Both the position numbers and the translations under genes were made by a program. From Phyllobacterium sp. OV277 (GTDB lineage Bacteria; Pseudomonadota; Alphaproteobacteria; Rhizobiales; Rhizobiaceae), in assembly GCF_900104355.1 (NCBI RefSeq), contig NZ_FNIY01000013.1, forward strand, positions 1 through 64,000: a DNA stretch of 64,000 bases, read 5' to 3'. A model generated the notes under the pieces. It was not told the origin of the DNA. It saw only the letters and a program-made list of their open reading frames with translations, and did not search any database. Positions 9,062 to 18,283 of this stretch are shown here, piece after piece; within the stretch, counting starts at the first letter, position 1; each line of letters begins with the position of its first letter.

Positions 9062-10423
9062 TCAGACGCCGAGCGATTTCAGCTTGCGATGCAATGCCGA
9101 GCGCTCCATGCCGACAAATTCCGCCGTACGGGAAATATTGCCGCCAAACCGGTTGATCTGCGCAATGAGATATTCCTTCTCAAATCGCTCGCGTGCCTCG
9201 CGTAAGGGCAAAGCCATGATGTGCTGATCGGATTCAGTCGGAGCCTTTGGCAAGGTGTCACCGATTTCCGCGGGCAGCAGATCGGCTGTAATGACCGCTT
9301 CCGGATCATCGCCGCGTGCAAGGATGATCAGCCGTTCGATATTGTTGCGCAACTGGCGGATATTGCCCGGCCAGGAATGGGATTGCAGCACGGCCATGGC
9401 ATCCGGACCGATCTTGCGCGGCTTGATACCGGCCTGTTCGGCAATCTGCGTCATGAAGAACTCCACAAGCGCAGGAATATCATCACGGCGGTCGGCCAAA
9501 GGCGGAACGATAACCGGCACAACGGCCAGCCGGTGGAACAGGTCTTCGCGGAAACGGCCCTCGGCAATCATGGCTTCGAGATTCTGCGCGGTTGAGGAGA
9601 TGATGCGCACATCCACCTTGATGCGCTTGGTGCCGCCTACCCGTTCAAACTGCTGATCAACGAGAACGCGCAGAATCTTGTTCTGCGTTTCGCGCGGCAT
9701 ATCAGCAATTTCGTTGAGGTACAAAATACCGCCATGGGCTTCTTCCAGCGCACCGACCTTGCGTTCGCCGCCGTCGGATTCGGTGCCGAACAGCTCCACT
9801 TCCATCCGCTCCGGCGTAATGGTTGCGGCATTCAAATTGACGAATGGCCCTTTTGAACGGGCAGAAAGTGCGTGGATGGCGCGGGCAGTGAGTTCTTTGC
9901 CTGCACCCGATGGGCCGGTGATCATGATACGGCTGTTAGTCGGTGCAACGCGCTCAATCGTCTGGCGCAAATGGTTCATCGACAGTGATGTGCCGAGCAG
10001 TTCAAAACTCTCTGTGGAACGCTTGCGCAGATCCGAAACCTCGCGCCGTAGCTTCGATGTCTCCAGTGCCCGTTCGGCAATGAGGATCAGGCGATCTGCC
10101 TTGAATGGCTTCTCGATAAAATCATAGGCGCCGCGGCGAATGGCTGAAACGGCGGTTTCAATATTACCGTGACCAGAAATCATCACCACCGGAATCTCCG
10201 GATGACGGATTTTGATTTCGTCCAGCAGGGCAAGGCCATCGAGACGGCTGCCCTGCATCCAGATATCCAGAAAGATCAGCCGGGGAATGCGATCATCGAT
10301 CGCAGCCAAGGCGCTGTCAGCGTCGGAAGCCACACGGGTTTCGTGGCCTTCATCGCTCAATATTCCTGCAACAAGCTCGCGGATGTCGACTTCATCGTCG
10401 ACGACAAGAATGTCAGATGCCAT
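9062..10423 (-). CDS. ntrX: Nitrogen response regulator NtrX
   Basis: Response regulator paired with NtrY, acting on nitrogen, redox and envelope genes in alphaproteobacteria. Receiver domain 1-120 has acidic DD at 9-10 and phospho-acceptor Asp53. The AAA+ domain has Walker A GPSGAGKE (170-177). A Fis-type helix-turn-helix lies at about 427-453. The sigma-54 contact loop GAFTGA is absent; the region reads FGTESDGGERKVGALEE (212-228). This suggests it does not activate sigma-54 in the usual way, as known for alphaproteobacterial NtrX. It overlaps ntrY by 11 bases. Confidence 0.95.
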   Translation of the reverse strand: MASDILVVDDEVDIRELVAGILSDEGHETRVASDADSALAAIDDRIPRLIFLDIWMQGSRLDGLALLDEIKIRHPEIPVVMISGHGNIETAVSAIRRGAYDFIEKPFKADRLILIAERALETSKLRREVSDLRKRSTESFELLGTSLSMNHLRQTIERVAPTNSRIMITGPSGAGKELTARAIHALSARSKGPFVNLNAATITPERMEVELFGTESDGGERKVGALEEAHGGILYLNEIADMPRETQNKILRVLVDQQFERVGGTKRIKVDVRIISSTAQNLEAMIAEGRFREDLFHRLAVVPVIVPPLADRRDDIPALVEFFMTQIAEQAGIKPRKIGPDAMAVLQSHSWPGNIRQLRNNIERLIILARGDDPEAVITADLLPAEIGDTLPKAPTESDQHIMALPLREARERFEKEYLIAQINRFGGNISRTAEFVGMERSALHRKLKSLGV

Positions 10424-12689
10424 TTGAATTCACCTGTTTCGCCGATTGAGTGGTATTTTCGGCTGTCTGTGTATCGGTAGGGGTAGTTGGAAATATCATG
10501 CGGATCATTGCACCACGTCCGCCGTAAAAATCTTCAGGGGCGTCGTGCAATTCAATTTGACCGTCATGTTCTTCGACGATCTTTTTGACAATTGCGAGGC
10601 CAAGGCCTGTGCCCTTCTCGCGCGTTGTCATATAGGGTTCGAGCAGGCGCTGCCGATGTTCCCGTGGCAAGCCTTTGCCATTGTCGGTAACTTCGACGAT
10701 CAACTCATCCCCTTCTTGCTTGGAGCGGACGCGGATGTGCCCCTCCCCTAGCCCTTCTTTAACAACGGATTCAATAGCTTCCGCTGCATTCTTTATCACG
10801 TTTCCGAAGGCTTGGCCGATCAATCGGCCATCAAACTGACCCACAAGCGGAACGCTGCCAAAATCCCGCTCAAAGCGGATATCACTGCGGCTGACTTCCA
10901 CAAGAAACGAAGCCTCGCGCAACGCTTCGCGCAGATCCATCGCCTTGATTTCCGGCTTGGGCATGCGGGCAAAGGATGAAAACTCATCCACCATACGGCC
11001 GATATCACCCACCTGCCGGATGATTGTTTCCGTGCACTGGTCAAACACTTCGCGGTCTTCGGTGATCACCTTGCCATAACGTCTGCGGATACGTTCGGCG
11101 GACAGCTGAATTGGCGTCAGCGGGTTCTTGATTTCATGGGCAATGCGCCGCGCTACATCGGCCCAGGCCGAGGACCGCTGTGCCTCAACGAGATCGGTGA
11201 TGTCATCCACCGTCACGACATAGGAATGTTCTGCGGATTCGGCGTCTTCAACCGTGATCTGAACATTGAATGTGCGGGCGCTGCCACGGCGCGACATAGA
11301 CACCTGTTCGCGATAAACCGGGCGGCCTGTGGCGTGGGCCACTTCGAAAACCAGCCCGATCTCAGGTACAAGTGCCGTCAGATTCTTGCCAACAGTGGTG
11401 ACCGGATCAAGCTCGAACATGGTCTCTGCGGATCGGTTCATGATGCCGATAACGCCATCACCGTCTACGCTGATCACACCGGCGGTGACACCTGACAGCA
11501 CAGCTTCCGAGAAACGGCGGCGTTCGTCGATCTGGTCTTTCGCTGCTACAAGATCACGACGTTGCGTACCAAGCTGGCGCACCATGGTGTTGAATGTTTG
11601 GGAGAGCGAGCCAACATCGCCGTCAGAACGGCGCACCGGCACGGCCACATCGAGATTACCCGTCGCGACATCACCCGCCGCCCCGATCAGCAGGCGAATA
11701 GGACGCACAAGCCTGTCGGCCACCGCAATACCTGTCCAGATTGCCGATAAAAGCAATGTCAGGGTGAGCCCGAAATAAAGCAACGCAAACAGAATCTGTG
11801 TGTTAACGCCGTTGGCGGCAAGCTGGCGCGCTTCCGGCGTGTTGCTCTCAATCGCCCGCATGGAGTTCAGAATGTCTCCGTCTACGGGGCGGACCGTATA
11901 AAGAAACATGTCGGGTATTTGCTGCAACTTCACAACAGCACTCAGCAGATTGGTCTGTTCCGGCGGTATCAGAACCGGCCTGCCATCTTCAGCTGTCTTC
12001 AAGATGGATTTTGCCACGGGCGGTATTGTTATGCTGGTGCGTATATCGGCACGAACGGCCACGTCTCCGCTGGAACGGATGATGAAAGCACCAATCAGGC
12101 CACGCCCATTCGCCTGCTGGGTGAGGAACCGCGTGAAGCTGGTGCGATCAAGATTGTAGAGTGAGCGCTGCGAATCCACATCGCTGACCATTTCCAGTGT
12201 TGTTCCCTGCAAATTGCGGGCACTTTCCTGAATGTAGGAATTGGCAAGGCTGATTGAGGAATTGACGATCGTCGTTGTTCGCATCTCGAACCAACGGTCA
12301 AGTCCAAGATCAAGCGTAACGGAAGCGACGATTGCAACAAGCATGGCCGGAACGGCGGCAACAAGCGAAAACAGTACAACAAGACGCACATGCAGTCGTG
12401 CAGCAGCCTTCCCCCGGTTTCTGGCCTGGCTGATACGATAGATTTCCCGGCCGATCAGAACAATCAGTGCGAGAATCAGCACCGCATTGATACTGGTGAG
12501 GAAGAAGGAAATATTGCTGTCAGGGCGAACCGGTGTCATTCCGGTCAGGATGAAAAACGTTATGCCGGTGGTCAAAAGCGCCAGCACAACCGTGATAACA
12601 CCAATACGGGAATAAAAACGCTGCGTGTTGCCGCCAGCGGCAGCCGTGAGCGAATTCCCGAACTGATTGACCGAATTTGATAAGAGCAT
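10413..12689 (-). CDS. ntrY: Nitrogen-sensing histidine kinase NtrY
   Basis: Membrane sensor kinase of NtrX, 758 residues. Membrane segments lie at about 31-50, 61-80, 101-125 and 299-321, with a periplasmic domain between the last two. HAMP follows (about 322-375), then PAS (about 395-495), the HisKA box with His518 in [13 protein letters not shown], and a HATPase domain with DNGKGLP and GTGLGLAIV. In many relatives it directly follows ntrC; here it has its own upstream region next to unrelated genes. Confidence 0.95.
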   Translation of the reverse strand: MLLSNSVNQFGNSLTAAAGGNTQRFYSRIGVITVVLALLTTGITFFILTGMTPVRPDSNISFFLTSINAVLILALIVLIGREIYRISQARNRGKAAARLHVRLVVLFSLVAAVPAMLVAIVASVTLDLGLDRWFEMRTTTIVNSSISLANSYIQESARNLQGTTLEMVSDVDSQRSLYNLDRTSFTRFLTQQANGRGLIGAFIIRSSGDVAVRADIRTSITIPPVAKSILKTAEDGRPVLIPPEQTNLLSAVVKLQQIPDMFLYTVRPVDGDILNSMRAIESNTPEARQLAANGVNTQILFALLYFGLTLTLLLSAIWTGIAVADRLVRPIRLLIGAAGDVATGNLDVAVPVRRSDGDVGSLSQTFNTMVRQLGTQRRDLVAAKDQIDERRRFSEAVLSGVTAGVISVDGDGVIGIMNRSAETMFELDPVTTVGKNLTALVPEIGLVFEVAHATGRPVYREQVSMSRRGSARTFNVQITVEDAESAEHSYVVTVDDITDLVEAQRSSAWADVARRIAHEIKNPLTPIQLSAERIRRRYGKVITEDREVFDQCTETIIRQVGDIGRMVDEFSSFARMPKPEIKAMDLREALREASFLVEVSRSDIRFERDFGSVPLVGQFDGRLIGQAFGNVIKNAAEAIESVVKEGLGEGHIRVRSKQEGDELIVEVTDNGKGLPREHRQRLLEPYMTTREKGTGLGLAIVKKIVEEHDGQIELHDAPEDFYGGRGAMIRMIFPTTPTDTQTAENTTQSAKQVNSNGI

Positions 12690-12988
12690 CGCTTATGCCA
12701 TCCCAACCACGTTGCACTCATGCAACACATTGTGGCGGAAATGCAACGCCCTGTCGTTGAAAGTTGTGCAGAATTTACTTGGAGATTCACTAGTGAACCT
12801 AATTGATGCGTTAAAAGTCGGCGGAAATTCGATGAAATAGCCCGCTGGCTTACCTTAATATTTCCGCGCGCAATCCAAATTGTATGAATTTCAGAGAAAG
12901 AAAAGGCGAGCGTAACGCTCGCGTCAAAATTTAGCCGGAGTATTAATGCAGGGGTAGGAAATATCGTTTTGCATTCAGGAGATACTCG
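12690..12988. promoter_or_regulatory. Divergent intergenic region between ntrY and DUF2147 gene
   Basis: About 300 bases without a gene, holding the promoters of ntrY (minus) and of the DUF2147 gene (plus). A perfect palindrome GTTGCA-ctca-TGCAAC lies at 12711-12726, 22 bases before the ntrY start, and could be an operator. A hairpin GCGAGCG-taa-CGCTCGC lies at 12906-12922 and could act as a terminator or insulator. This junction marks the right edge of the conserved ntrYX block. Confidence 0.4.
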
Positions 12989-13402
12989 TTGTTTAACATT
13001 CAAAAATTGACCTTGTCTTTGCTTGTCGTCTCGGCGATGGCTGTGCCCGCCATGGCGCAGGCGCCCGATATAACGGGCACCTATGTCAATGATACGGGAC
13101 GCACAAAGGTGCGGCTGAGCGATTGCGGCGCGGGTATTTGCGGCACGGTGATCTGGATGAGCAACCCTGTTAATGACGTCAACAACCCTGATGCGTCCAA
13201 GCGCGACCGGCCGGTTGTGGGAATACAGGCAGTCACATTGAAACCGACGGATTCGGGAACCTATACCGGTTCTCTCTACAATACAGAAAATGGCAAGACC
13301 TATTCGGGCAAAGCCAAGCTTTCGGACAAGGGCATTCAACTGTCAGGTTGCGTGCTTGGCGGACTGCTCTGCAAAGATTCGACCTGGCGGCGGGTTGATT
13401 AA
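12989..13402 (+). CDS. Exported DUF2147 family protein
   Basis: A 137-residue secreted protein. A signal peptide (hydrophobic LTLSLLVVSAMAVPAMAQA) is cleaved near residue 24, followed by a DUF2147 domain beginning ITGTYVND, with CGTVIW and CGLL-like cysteines that may form disulfides. Function of the family is unknown. The start is TTG, preceded by AGGAG at 12977-12981 with 7 bases of spacing. Confidence 0.8.
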   Translation: MFNIQKLTLSLLVVSAMAVPAMAQAPDITGTYVNDTGRTKVRLSDCGAGICGTVIWMSNPVNDVNNPDASKRDRPVVGIQAVTLKPTDSGTYTGSLYNTENGKTYSGKAKLSDKGIQLSGCVLGGLLCKDSTWRRVD

Positions 13403-13426
13403 AGTCATCATATCCACGGATTATCC

Positions 13427-13711
13427 ATGCGCTCAAAAGCACTGGTGATATTCGGCGCGGTCCTCTGCCTTTTGTGCTTTCCGCTTGCCCTGTTCTTTGC
13501 CGGGATTTCTGTGATGGCATCGGATGGTGGCGTGACGCCTGAATCGCGCATGATTTTTTACGTGATGTGCGGTTGGCCGATCAGCGCGCTTGGCGGCCCC
13601 ATTGGCGCAGCCTTGACCCACCGCCGAATCGGCGGATGGGCCTTGCTGTGGTTTGTTCCGTGCCTGGCCTATGCCGTTGCCGTTCTCGGCCTGAACGTGT
13701 TTGGCCATTGA
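13427..13711 (+). CDS. Small membrane protein
   Basis: 94 residues with three predicted membrane segments (about 5-27, 45-62 and 72-92). No family recognised. It starts 24 bases after the DUF2147 gene on the same strand, so the two are probably co-transcribed. Confidence 0.6.
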   Translation: MRSKALVIFGAVLCLLCFPLALFFAGISVMASDGGVTPESRMIFYVMCGWPISALGGPIGAALTHRRIGGWALLWFVPCLAYAVAVLGLNVFGH

Positions 13712-13726
13712 TGGCAGAACCGGCTG

Positions 13727-14080
13727 TCAGAGTTCCATGAAGGACTGAAAGCCACCATAGATCATGCGTTTTCCATCAAAAGGCATTTCCCATTTGTCGC
13801 TGTCAAGCCGAGGATCGGCCATGACCTTCTTGTTAATCTCGTCCCGCTCCGCCCGTGAATTATAGACAATCCACGAAAATACAACGACTTCGTCTTCCTT
13901 GGCCTGTACCGCGCGCGGAAAGGATGTGAGTTCACCATAGGGAACATCATCGCCAATGCATTCAACATAGGCGAGTGCTCCATACTCCTTCCAGACGCCG
14001 CCTGCCGTGTTGGCCATGGCCTTATACGCGTCGATCTTGTCCTTCGGTACGGCGAGTACAAATCCATCAACATATGACAT
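13727..14080 (-). CDS. DUF1428 family protein
   Basis: 117 residues, a dimeric ferredoxin-like alpha/beta-barrel protein of unknown function (DUF1428 family). It begins SYVDGFVLAVPK and contains DRPYGELTSF-like and KRMIYGGF, typical blocks. The ATG at 14080 is chosen over an upstream in-frame start because GAGGAG sits 6 bases before it. Confidence 0.85.
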   Translation of the reverse strand: MSYVDGFVLAVPKDKIDAYKAMANTAGGVWKEYGALAYVECIGDDVPYGELTSFPRAVQAKEDEVVVFSWIVYNSRAERDEINKKVMADPRLDSDKWEMPFDGKRMIYGGFQSFMEL

Positions 14081-14206
14081 TTTGATCTCCTCACTTGTTT
14101 CAACTGCCCTAGGACGATTGAACGGAGCACTATCCGACATCGTTCCCTGATTTTTTTCAAAACGGCATCAAATGCGCGTTGAGCCTTGGGGCGAAAATCA
14201 TGCAGA

Positions 14207-14236
14207 GGCGTACCCAGTTTTTGAGATGGGTACGCC
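14207..14236 (-). terminator. Hairpin at the end of the sugar ABC operon
   Basis: Perfect 10-base inverted repeat GGCGTACCCA (14207-14216) and TGGGTACGCC (14227-14236) with a 10-base loop, 22 bases after the substrate-binding protein stop. No clear T-run follows, so it may protect the 3' end rather than terminate by itself. Confidence 0.5.
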
Positions 14237-14257
14237 GGTTATTGGCTCAGTGAATAA

Positions 14258-15223
14258 TTAGAGCCCGTTCTTCTTGAGAATTTCGGGCGCATTTTCCTTG
14301 GTAATGGTTTCAGTACCGAGGACGATTTTCTTTTCGACCTTTTCGCCAGCCAGTACTTTCAGGGCCTGCCGCAATCCTTCAGCGCCGGGTGTCGGATAAA
14401 GGAATGTGGCGGCCAGTTCGCCCTTATTGACCCACTGGACACCTTCATTCGGCAGGCCATCAACGCCAAGGAACAGAATGTTCTTTTCGCGCCCTGCGTC
14501 TTTGGCGGCGAGATAAGCACCATAGGCCATGGGATCATTATGGCCGTAGACCAAGCTTATATCTTCATGGTTGCGCAAGGCCGTCGCCATGATGTTATAG
14601 GCCTGATCCTGCTTCCAGTCGCCAGATTGCTTATCCAATAGATAGGTAATGCCCTTCTCCGCGTCGGTATATTTGTGGAAACCGTCGCTGCGATCATGGC
14701 TGGCCTGCGTGCCGAGACCGCCCCAGATTTCAACAACAGTGCCCTTGGCTTTGCCCTTGCCACCAAGCAATTCCACCGCATGTTGTCCGGCGGCTTCACC
14801 GATGACGACGTTATCGCCGCCAATCCACTGGGTGAACTTGTCCGTATCCACATTGCGATCGAGTACGATCACTGGAATACCGGCATCCATGGCCTTTTCC
14901 ACAACACCTGTCAGGCCAGCCGATTCCTTTGGTGAAATCAGGATAGCGTCCACCTCCTGCCGGATGAAATTCTCGACGTCGGCGACCTGTTTTTCCGTCT
15001 TGTCCTGCCCGTCGGCAACAAGCAATTCGACATTCGGATGATTCTTGGCTTCGGCCACCAGATCCTTGTTGAACTGGACGCGCCAAGGTTCGACGGTCGT
15101 GGTCTGGCTGAAACCGATGACGTATTTGTCTTTGGCCTCCGCGCTTGGCATGTGAAGTGCCAGTGGCGCTATGAAGGCGGTTGCCATTGCCAATTTGGCA
15201 AAATGTCTGCGTGTCAGATGCAT
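14258..15223 (-). CDS. Sugar ABC transporter substrate-binding protein (RbsB-type)
   Basis: Periplasmic binding protein of the ribose/galactose type (Peripla_BP_4), 321 residues. The start at 15223 has GGGAGG 5 bases upstream. The signal peptide begins LTRRHFAKLAM, a twin-arginine-like motif, with cleavage after SAEA near residue 30. The mature part begins KYVIGFSQTT and carries ILISPKESAGL and VIVLDRNVDT, usual in this family. It is the last gene of the ATPase-permease-binding protein operon. The sugar is not known. Confidence 0.85.
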   Translation of the reverse strand: MHLTRRHFAKLAMATAFIAPLALHMPSAEAKDKYVIGFSQTTTVEPWRVQFNKDLVAEAKNHPNVELLVADGQDKTEKQVADVENFIRQEVDAILISPKESAGLTGVVEKAMDAGIPVIVLDRNVDTDKFTQWIGGDNVVIGEAAGQHAVELLGGKGKAKGTVVEIWGGLGTQASHDRSDGFHKYTDAEKGITYLLDKQSGDWKQDQAYNIMATALRNHEDISLVYGHNDPMAYGAYLAAKDAGREKNILFLGVDGLPNEGVQWVNKGELAATFLYPTPGAEGLRQALKVLAGEKVEKKIVLGTETITKENAPEILKKNGL

Positions 15224-15269
15224 GATTTCCTCCCTGTTATTTTCTGTCGTGATGTTCTTTGCTGTCAGT

Positions 15270-16595
15270 TCATTCACCCTGCCCTTGCCTGTTTTCTGGC
15301 TTGTCGGGCGCGGATTTCTTTGAAGGATTGGCTGTCATTAGCTGGGAGAGGAAAAACAGCCATCCGCTGGAGCGTCGCTCCTGCAACAACACTGCAACGA
15401 TGATGATGATGCCCTTGAGCACCAGCTGCGTATTGCTGTCGATATTGTTCAGCTGCAGGATATTGCTGAGGAAACCGAAGATGAGCACGCCGACAAGTGT
15501 GCCGATCATCGAACCGCGGCCACCCATGAGGCTGGTTCCACCGATAACCACGGCGGCAATTGCATCAAGCTCCAGTCCCATGCCCGCATCGGGCTTTCCC
15601 TGCCGGTATTGCGCAACGTAAAGAATGCCTGCGAGCGCAGCGAGATAGCCCGAGATTGCGTAAACGGTGATTTTTACGCGCCAGACCGGCACACCGGCAA
15701 GACGCGCGGCCTCTTCATTGCCGCCGATTGCGTAGATGTAGCGGCCGAACTTCGTATATTTGAGGATTACCCAGAATAGCAGGATAATGCCTGCGAAGAT
15801 CAATCCGGGCACAGGCACCAGCCCGAAGATCAACGAGCGAAGGAATTCAAAGTTTTCAGTTGCATTGCTGCCTGTGTAGACAGGCCAGACTGCCGTGTTC
15901 TGCCCCGCAGTCAGGCGCGCAATACCAAGTCCAGCAACCATCATGGCGAGCGTCACAATGAACGGCTGTAGACGACCGCCGACAATGACGAGGCCATTGA
16001 CCATTCCCAGCATGAAACCAACCGCCGGAACCACAACCAGCACCAGCAGCACTCCGGCCTTTGCGTCTGCGCCCGATGCGACCCACCAGGCGATTGCCGC
16101 TGCGCCGACAATGGCGACGAGGGCAATGATGCGATTTAATTGCGTCTGATTATCCGATTGCTCGCCAATTGACCGGTCGCTAGCCTTTGCGATGAATAAT
16201 CCCGCCCCCAGAACCACGAGAAATGAAAGAATGAAAATAGCGGGCACGCCAATCGAATAGGCTGCCGACCAGCCTTCATTGGTCAAAAGCATGGCGCAAA
16301 CGACGGAACCGAGCGCAAGGACCGATCCGACGGACAGGTCAATCCCTGATATCAGGATCACCAGTGTCATACCGACAGCCGTAATTCCCGTGACGGAAAT
16401 TTGCCTGAAAACATCGGACAGGTTGCCATAGGACAGGAAAATATTGTGCCCTTTGGACGAGACAGGAGATGAGAAGATGCCAACCAGAAACAGCAGTACC
16501 AATCCCCAATAAAGCTTGGTTGCGTTGAGCACGCTTTTGATCCGGCCCAGATTGCGTTGGGATGACTGCATGGTCTGCTCGCTTGTTTGTGTCAT
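15270..16595 (-). CDS. Sugar ABC transporter permease (RbsC-type)
   Basis: Inner-membrane permease of the branched-chain/ribose class. It carries GMTLVILISGIDLSVGSVLA (about 77-96) and GGNEEAARLAGV (about 297-308), both hallmarks. At 441 residues it is about 120 longer than typical RbsC: an extra stretch at about 140-190 with SDRSIGEQSDNQTQ and another hydrophobic helix, plus a charged C-terminal tail. It overlaps the ATPase gene by 4 bases (ATGA). Confidence 0.88.
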   Translation of the reverse strand: MTQTSEQTMQSSQRNLGRIKSVLNATKLYWGLVLLFLVGIFSSPVSSKGHNIFLSYGNLSDVFRQISVTGITAVGMTLVILISGIDLSVGSVLALGSVVCAMLLTNEGWSAAYSIGVPAIFILSFLVVLGAGLFIAKASDRSIGEQSDNQTQLNRIIALVAIVGAAAIAWWVASGADAKAGVLLVLVVVPAVGFMLGMVNGLVIVGGRLQPFIVTLAMMVAGLGIARLTAGQNTAVWPVYTGSNATENFEFLRSLIFGLVPVPGLIFAGIILLFWVILKYTKFGRYIYAIGGNEEAARLAGVPVWRVKITVYAISGYLAALAGILYVAQYRQGKPDAGMGLELDAIAAVVIGGTSLMGGRGSMIGTLVGVLIFGFLSNILQLNNIDSNTQLVLKGIIIIVAVLLQERRSSGWLFFLSQLMTANPSKKSAPDKPENRQGQGE

Positions 16596-18148
16596 GCCGC
16601 GTCCCTCGAAAGGACCGTTCCCAAGGGCGTCGCCAGCTCCATCACCCGTTCTTCGGAAAACTCGGCATTTTCAATAATGCCGGTGGCCTTGCCTTCGCAC
16701 ATCACCAGGATACGGCTGGAAAGTGCGAGAAGCTCCGGCAATTCCGAACTCACCATGATGATGGCCACGCCTGACAGCGCGAGTTTCTTCAAAAGGTCAT
16801 AGATTTCGTCTTTCGCGCCTACATCGATGCCGCGGGTTGGTTCATCCAGCAGCACGACGCTTGGCCGGGTTTCCAGCCATTTACCCAGCACGACTTTCTG
16901 CTGGTTGCCACCACTTAACTGATCAATCTTTTGATCCGGACCATCGCAACGCACATGCATCGATTTTATCACCCGATTTGTAACAGGGTTTTCACGCCGC
17001 CGGGTGATCCAGCCAAGCGCTGCGAGCCACGGCAATGAAGGCAACACGGCGTTTGACCGGATATCGGCATCCATCAACAGGCCGGTTCCCTTTCGGTCTT
17101 CAGTCAGGAAAGCAATACCCCTGGTCACTGAACGTCGAGGCGTCAGCGAACGGGCGTTAAGACGCGCACCACCACGAATGACTGTGCCAAAACGCTCGCC
17201 TGTCGCGGCTCCGAAAATGAGTTCAAGCACTTCCGTGCGGCCCGAGCCGAGCAACCCGCCAATACCAAGGATTTCGCCCGCATGGAGATCAAAACTCACA
17301 TCATCGACGACATTATGCATGCTACCGCGTGAATTGGGGCGGCGAAGGCCGAGATTGCGTGCGGAAAGCACAACCGGTCTGTCTGATACATCTGCTTTTG
17401 GCTCAGGAGCAGCCAGATCCCGGCCAACCATCATGCGGATGAGATCGCGTTCGCTCAAATCCTGCGCTTTGCGCGTGGCAATAAAATTCCCGTCGCGCAA
17501 AACAGTGATCTTGTCGGCCAATGCAAAAATTTCGTTCATGCGATGCGAGATGTAGACAATAGCGACACCATTTCGGGCCAGTTCCCGCACGAAATTCGCC
17601 AGCCTCTGCGCCTCGGTTTCCGACAATGCAGAAGTTGGCTCGTCCAGTATGAGTACATCAGCATTCAAGGACAGAGCGCGCGCAATTTCCACAAGCTGCT
17701 GCTCGCCCACCCGCAAATTCTCCACATCGGCGCGTGGGTCGATATCGATGCCAAATCTGCCAAGCAGTTCGGCACTCTTCTTCTCGATTTTGTTCCGATC
17801 AATAAACAAGCCTCCGATAAGAGGCTCGCGGCCAAGAAAAATATTCTCGGATACGCTGAGACTTGGGATGAGGTTAAGTTCCTGATGGATGATGGCGATG
17901 CCGTTACGCTCGGCTTCCTTGGGCGAAGCGAAATCGACCTCCTGCCCGCGCACAAGCATGTCACCGCCGCTGCGACGATGCACGCCACTGAGGATTTTCA
18001 CCAGCGTCGACTTACCCGCACCGTTCTCTCCCATGACAGCATGAATCTCGCCTGGATAAATATCGAGATCGACGCTGCGCAGAGCAACAATATGGGCAAA
18101 TGATTTGCTGATGCCGCGCATTGATACGATCGGCAGATGACTATCCAA
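16592..18148 (-). CDS. Sugar ABC transporter ATP-binding protein (RbsA-type)
   Basis: Double-ATPase subunit of a ribose/xylose-type importer. The first domain has Walker A GENGAGKS and Walker B LILDEPTSAL; the second has the usual degenerate GLLGSGRTE, the signature LSGGNQQKV and LLDEPTRGID. TTG at 18148 is preferred as start because GGGAGGA (18154-18160) lies 5 bases upstream; the ATG at 18190 has no ribosome-binding site and would overlap the operator region. First gene of the operon, divergent from a GntR regulator. Confidence 0.88.
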   Translation of the reverse strand: MDSHLPIVSMRGISKSFAHIVALRSVDLDIYPGEIHAVMGENGAGKSTLVKILSGVHRRSGGDMLVRGQEVDFASPKEAERNGIAIIHQELNLIPSLSVSENIFLGREPLIGGLFIDRNKIEKKSAELLGRFGIDIDPRADVENLRVGEQQLVEIARALSLNADVLILDEPTSALSETEAQRLANFVRELARNGVAIVYISHRMNEIFALADKITVLRDGNFIATRKAQDLSERDLIRMMVGRDLAAPEPKADVSDRPVVLSARNLGLRRPNSRGSMHNVVDDVSFDLHAGEILGIGGLLGSGRTEVLELIFGAATGERFGTVIRGGARLNARSLTPRRSVTRGIAFLTEDRKGTGLLMDADIRSNAVLPSLPWLAALGWITRRRENPVTNRVIKSMHVRCDGPDQKIDQLSGGNQQKVVLGKWLETRPSVVLLDEPTRGIDVGAKDEIYDLLKKLALSGVAIIMVSSELPELLALSSRILVMCEGKATGIIENAEFSEERVMELATPLGTVLSRDAA

Positions 18149-18184
18149 AATGTTCCTCCCAAAACATTCTTTCAAGCTAATATG

Positions 18185-18194
18185 TAACATGTTA
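18185..18194. promoter_or_regulatory. Candidate GntR operator
   Basis: Perfect 10-base palindrome TAACATGTTA between the ABC operon and the divergent GntR-type regulator, followed by a half-site ATGTTA. FadR-type GntR proteins bind short palindromes of this size. Inferred from position and symmetry only. Confidence 0.4.
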
Positions 18195-18283
18195 GATGTT
18201 ATTGGGCGGGAGTCAAATGCTTCATTCCAATGAAATTGGTTGGATCGAATCTTTTGAATTGGACATTTCGGGGAGCTTGGGAC

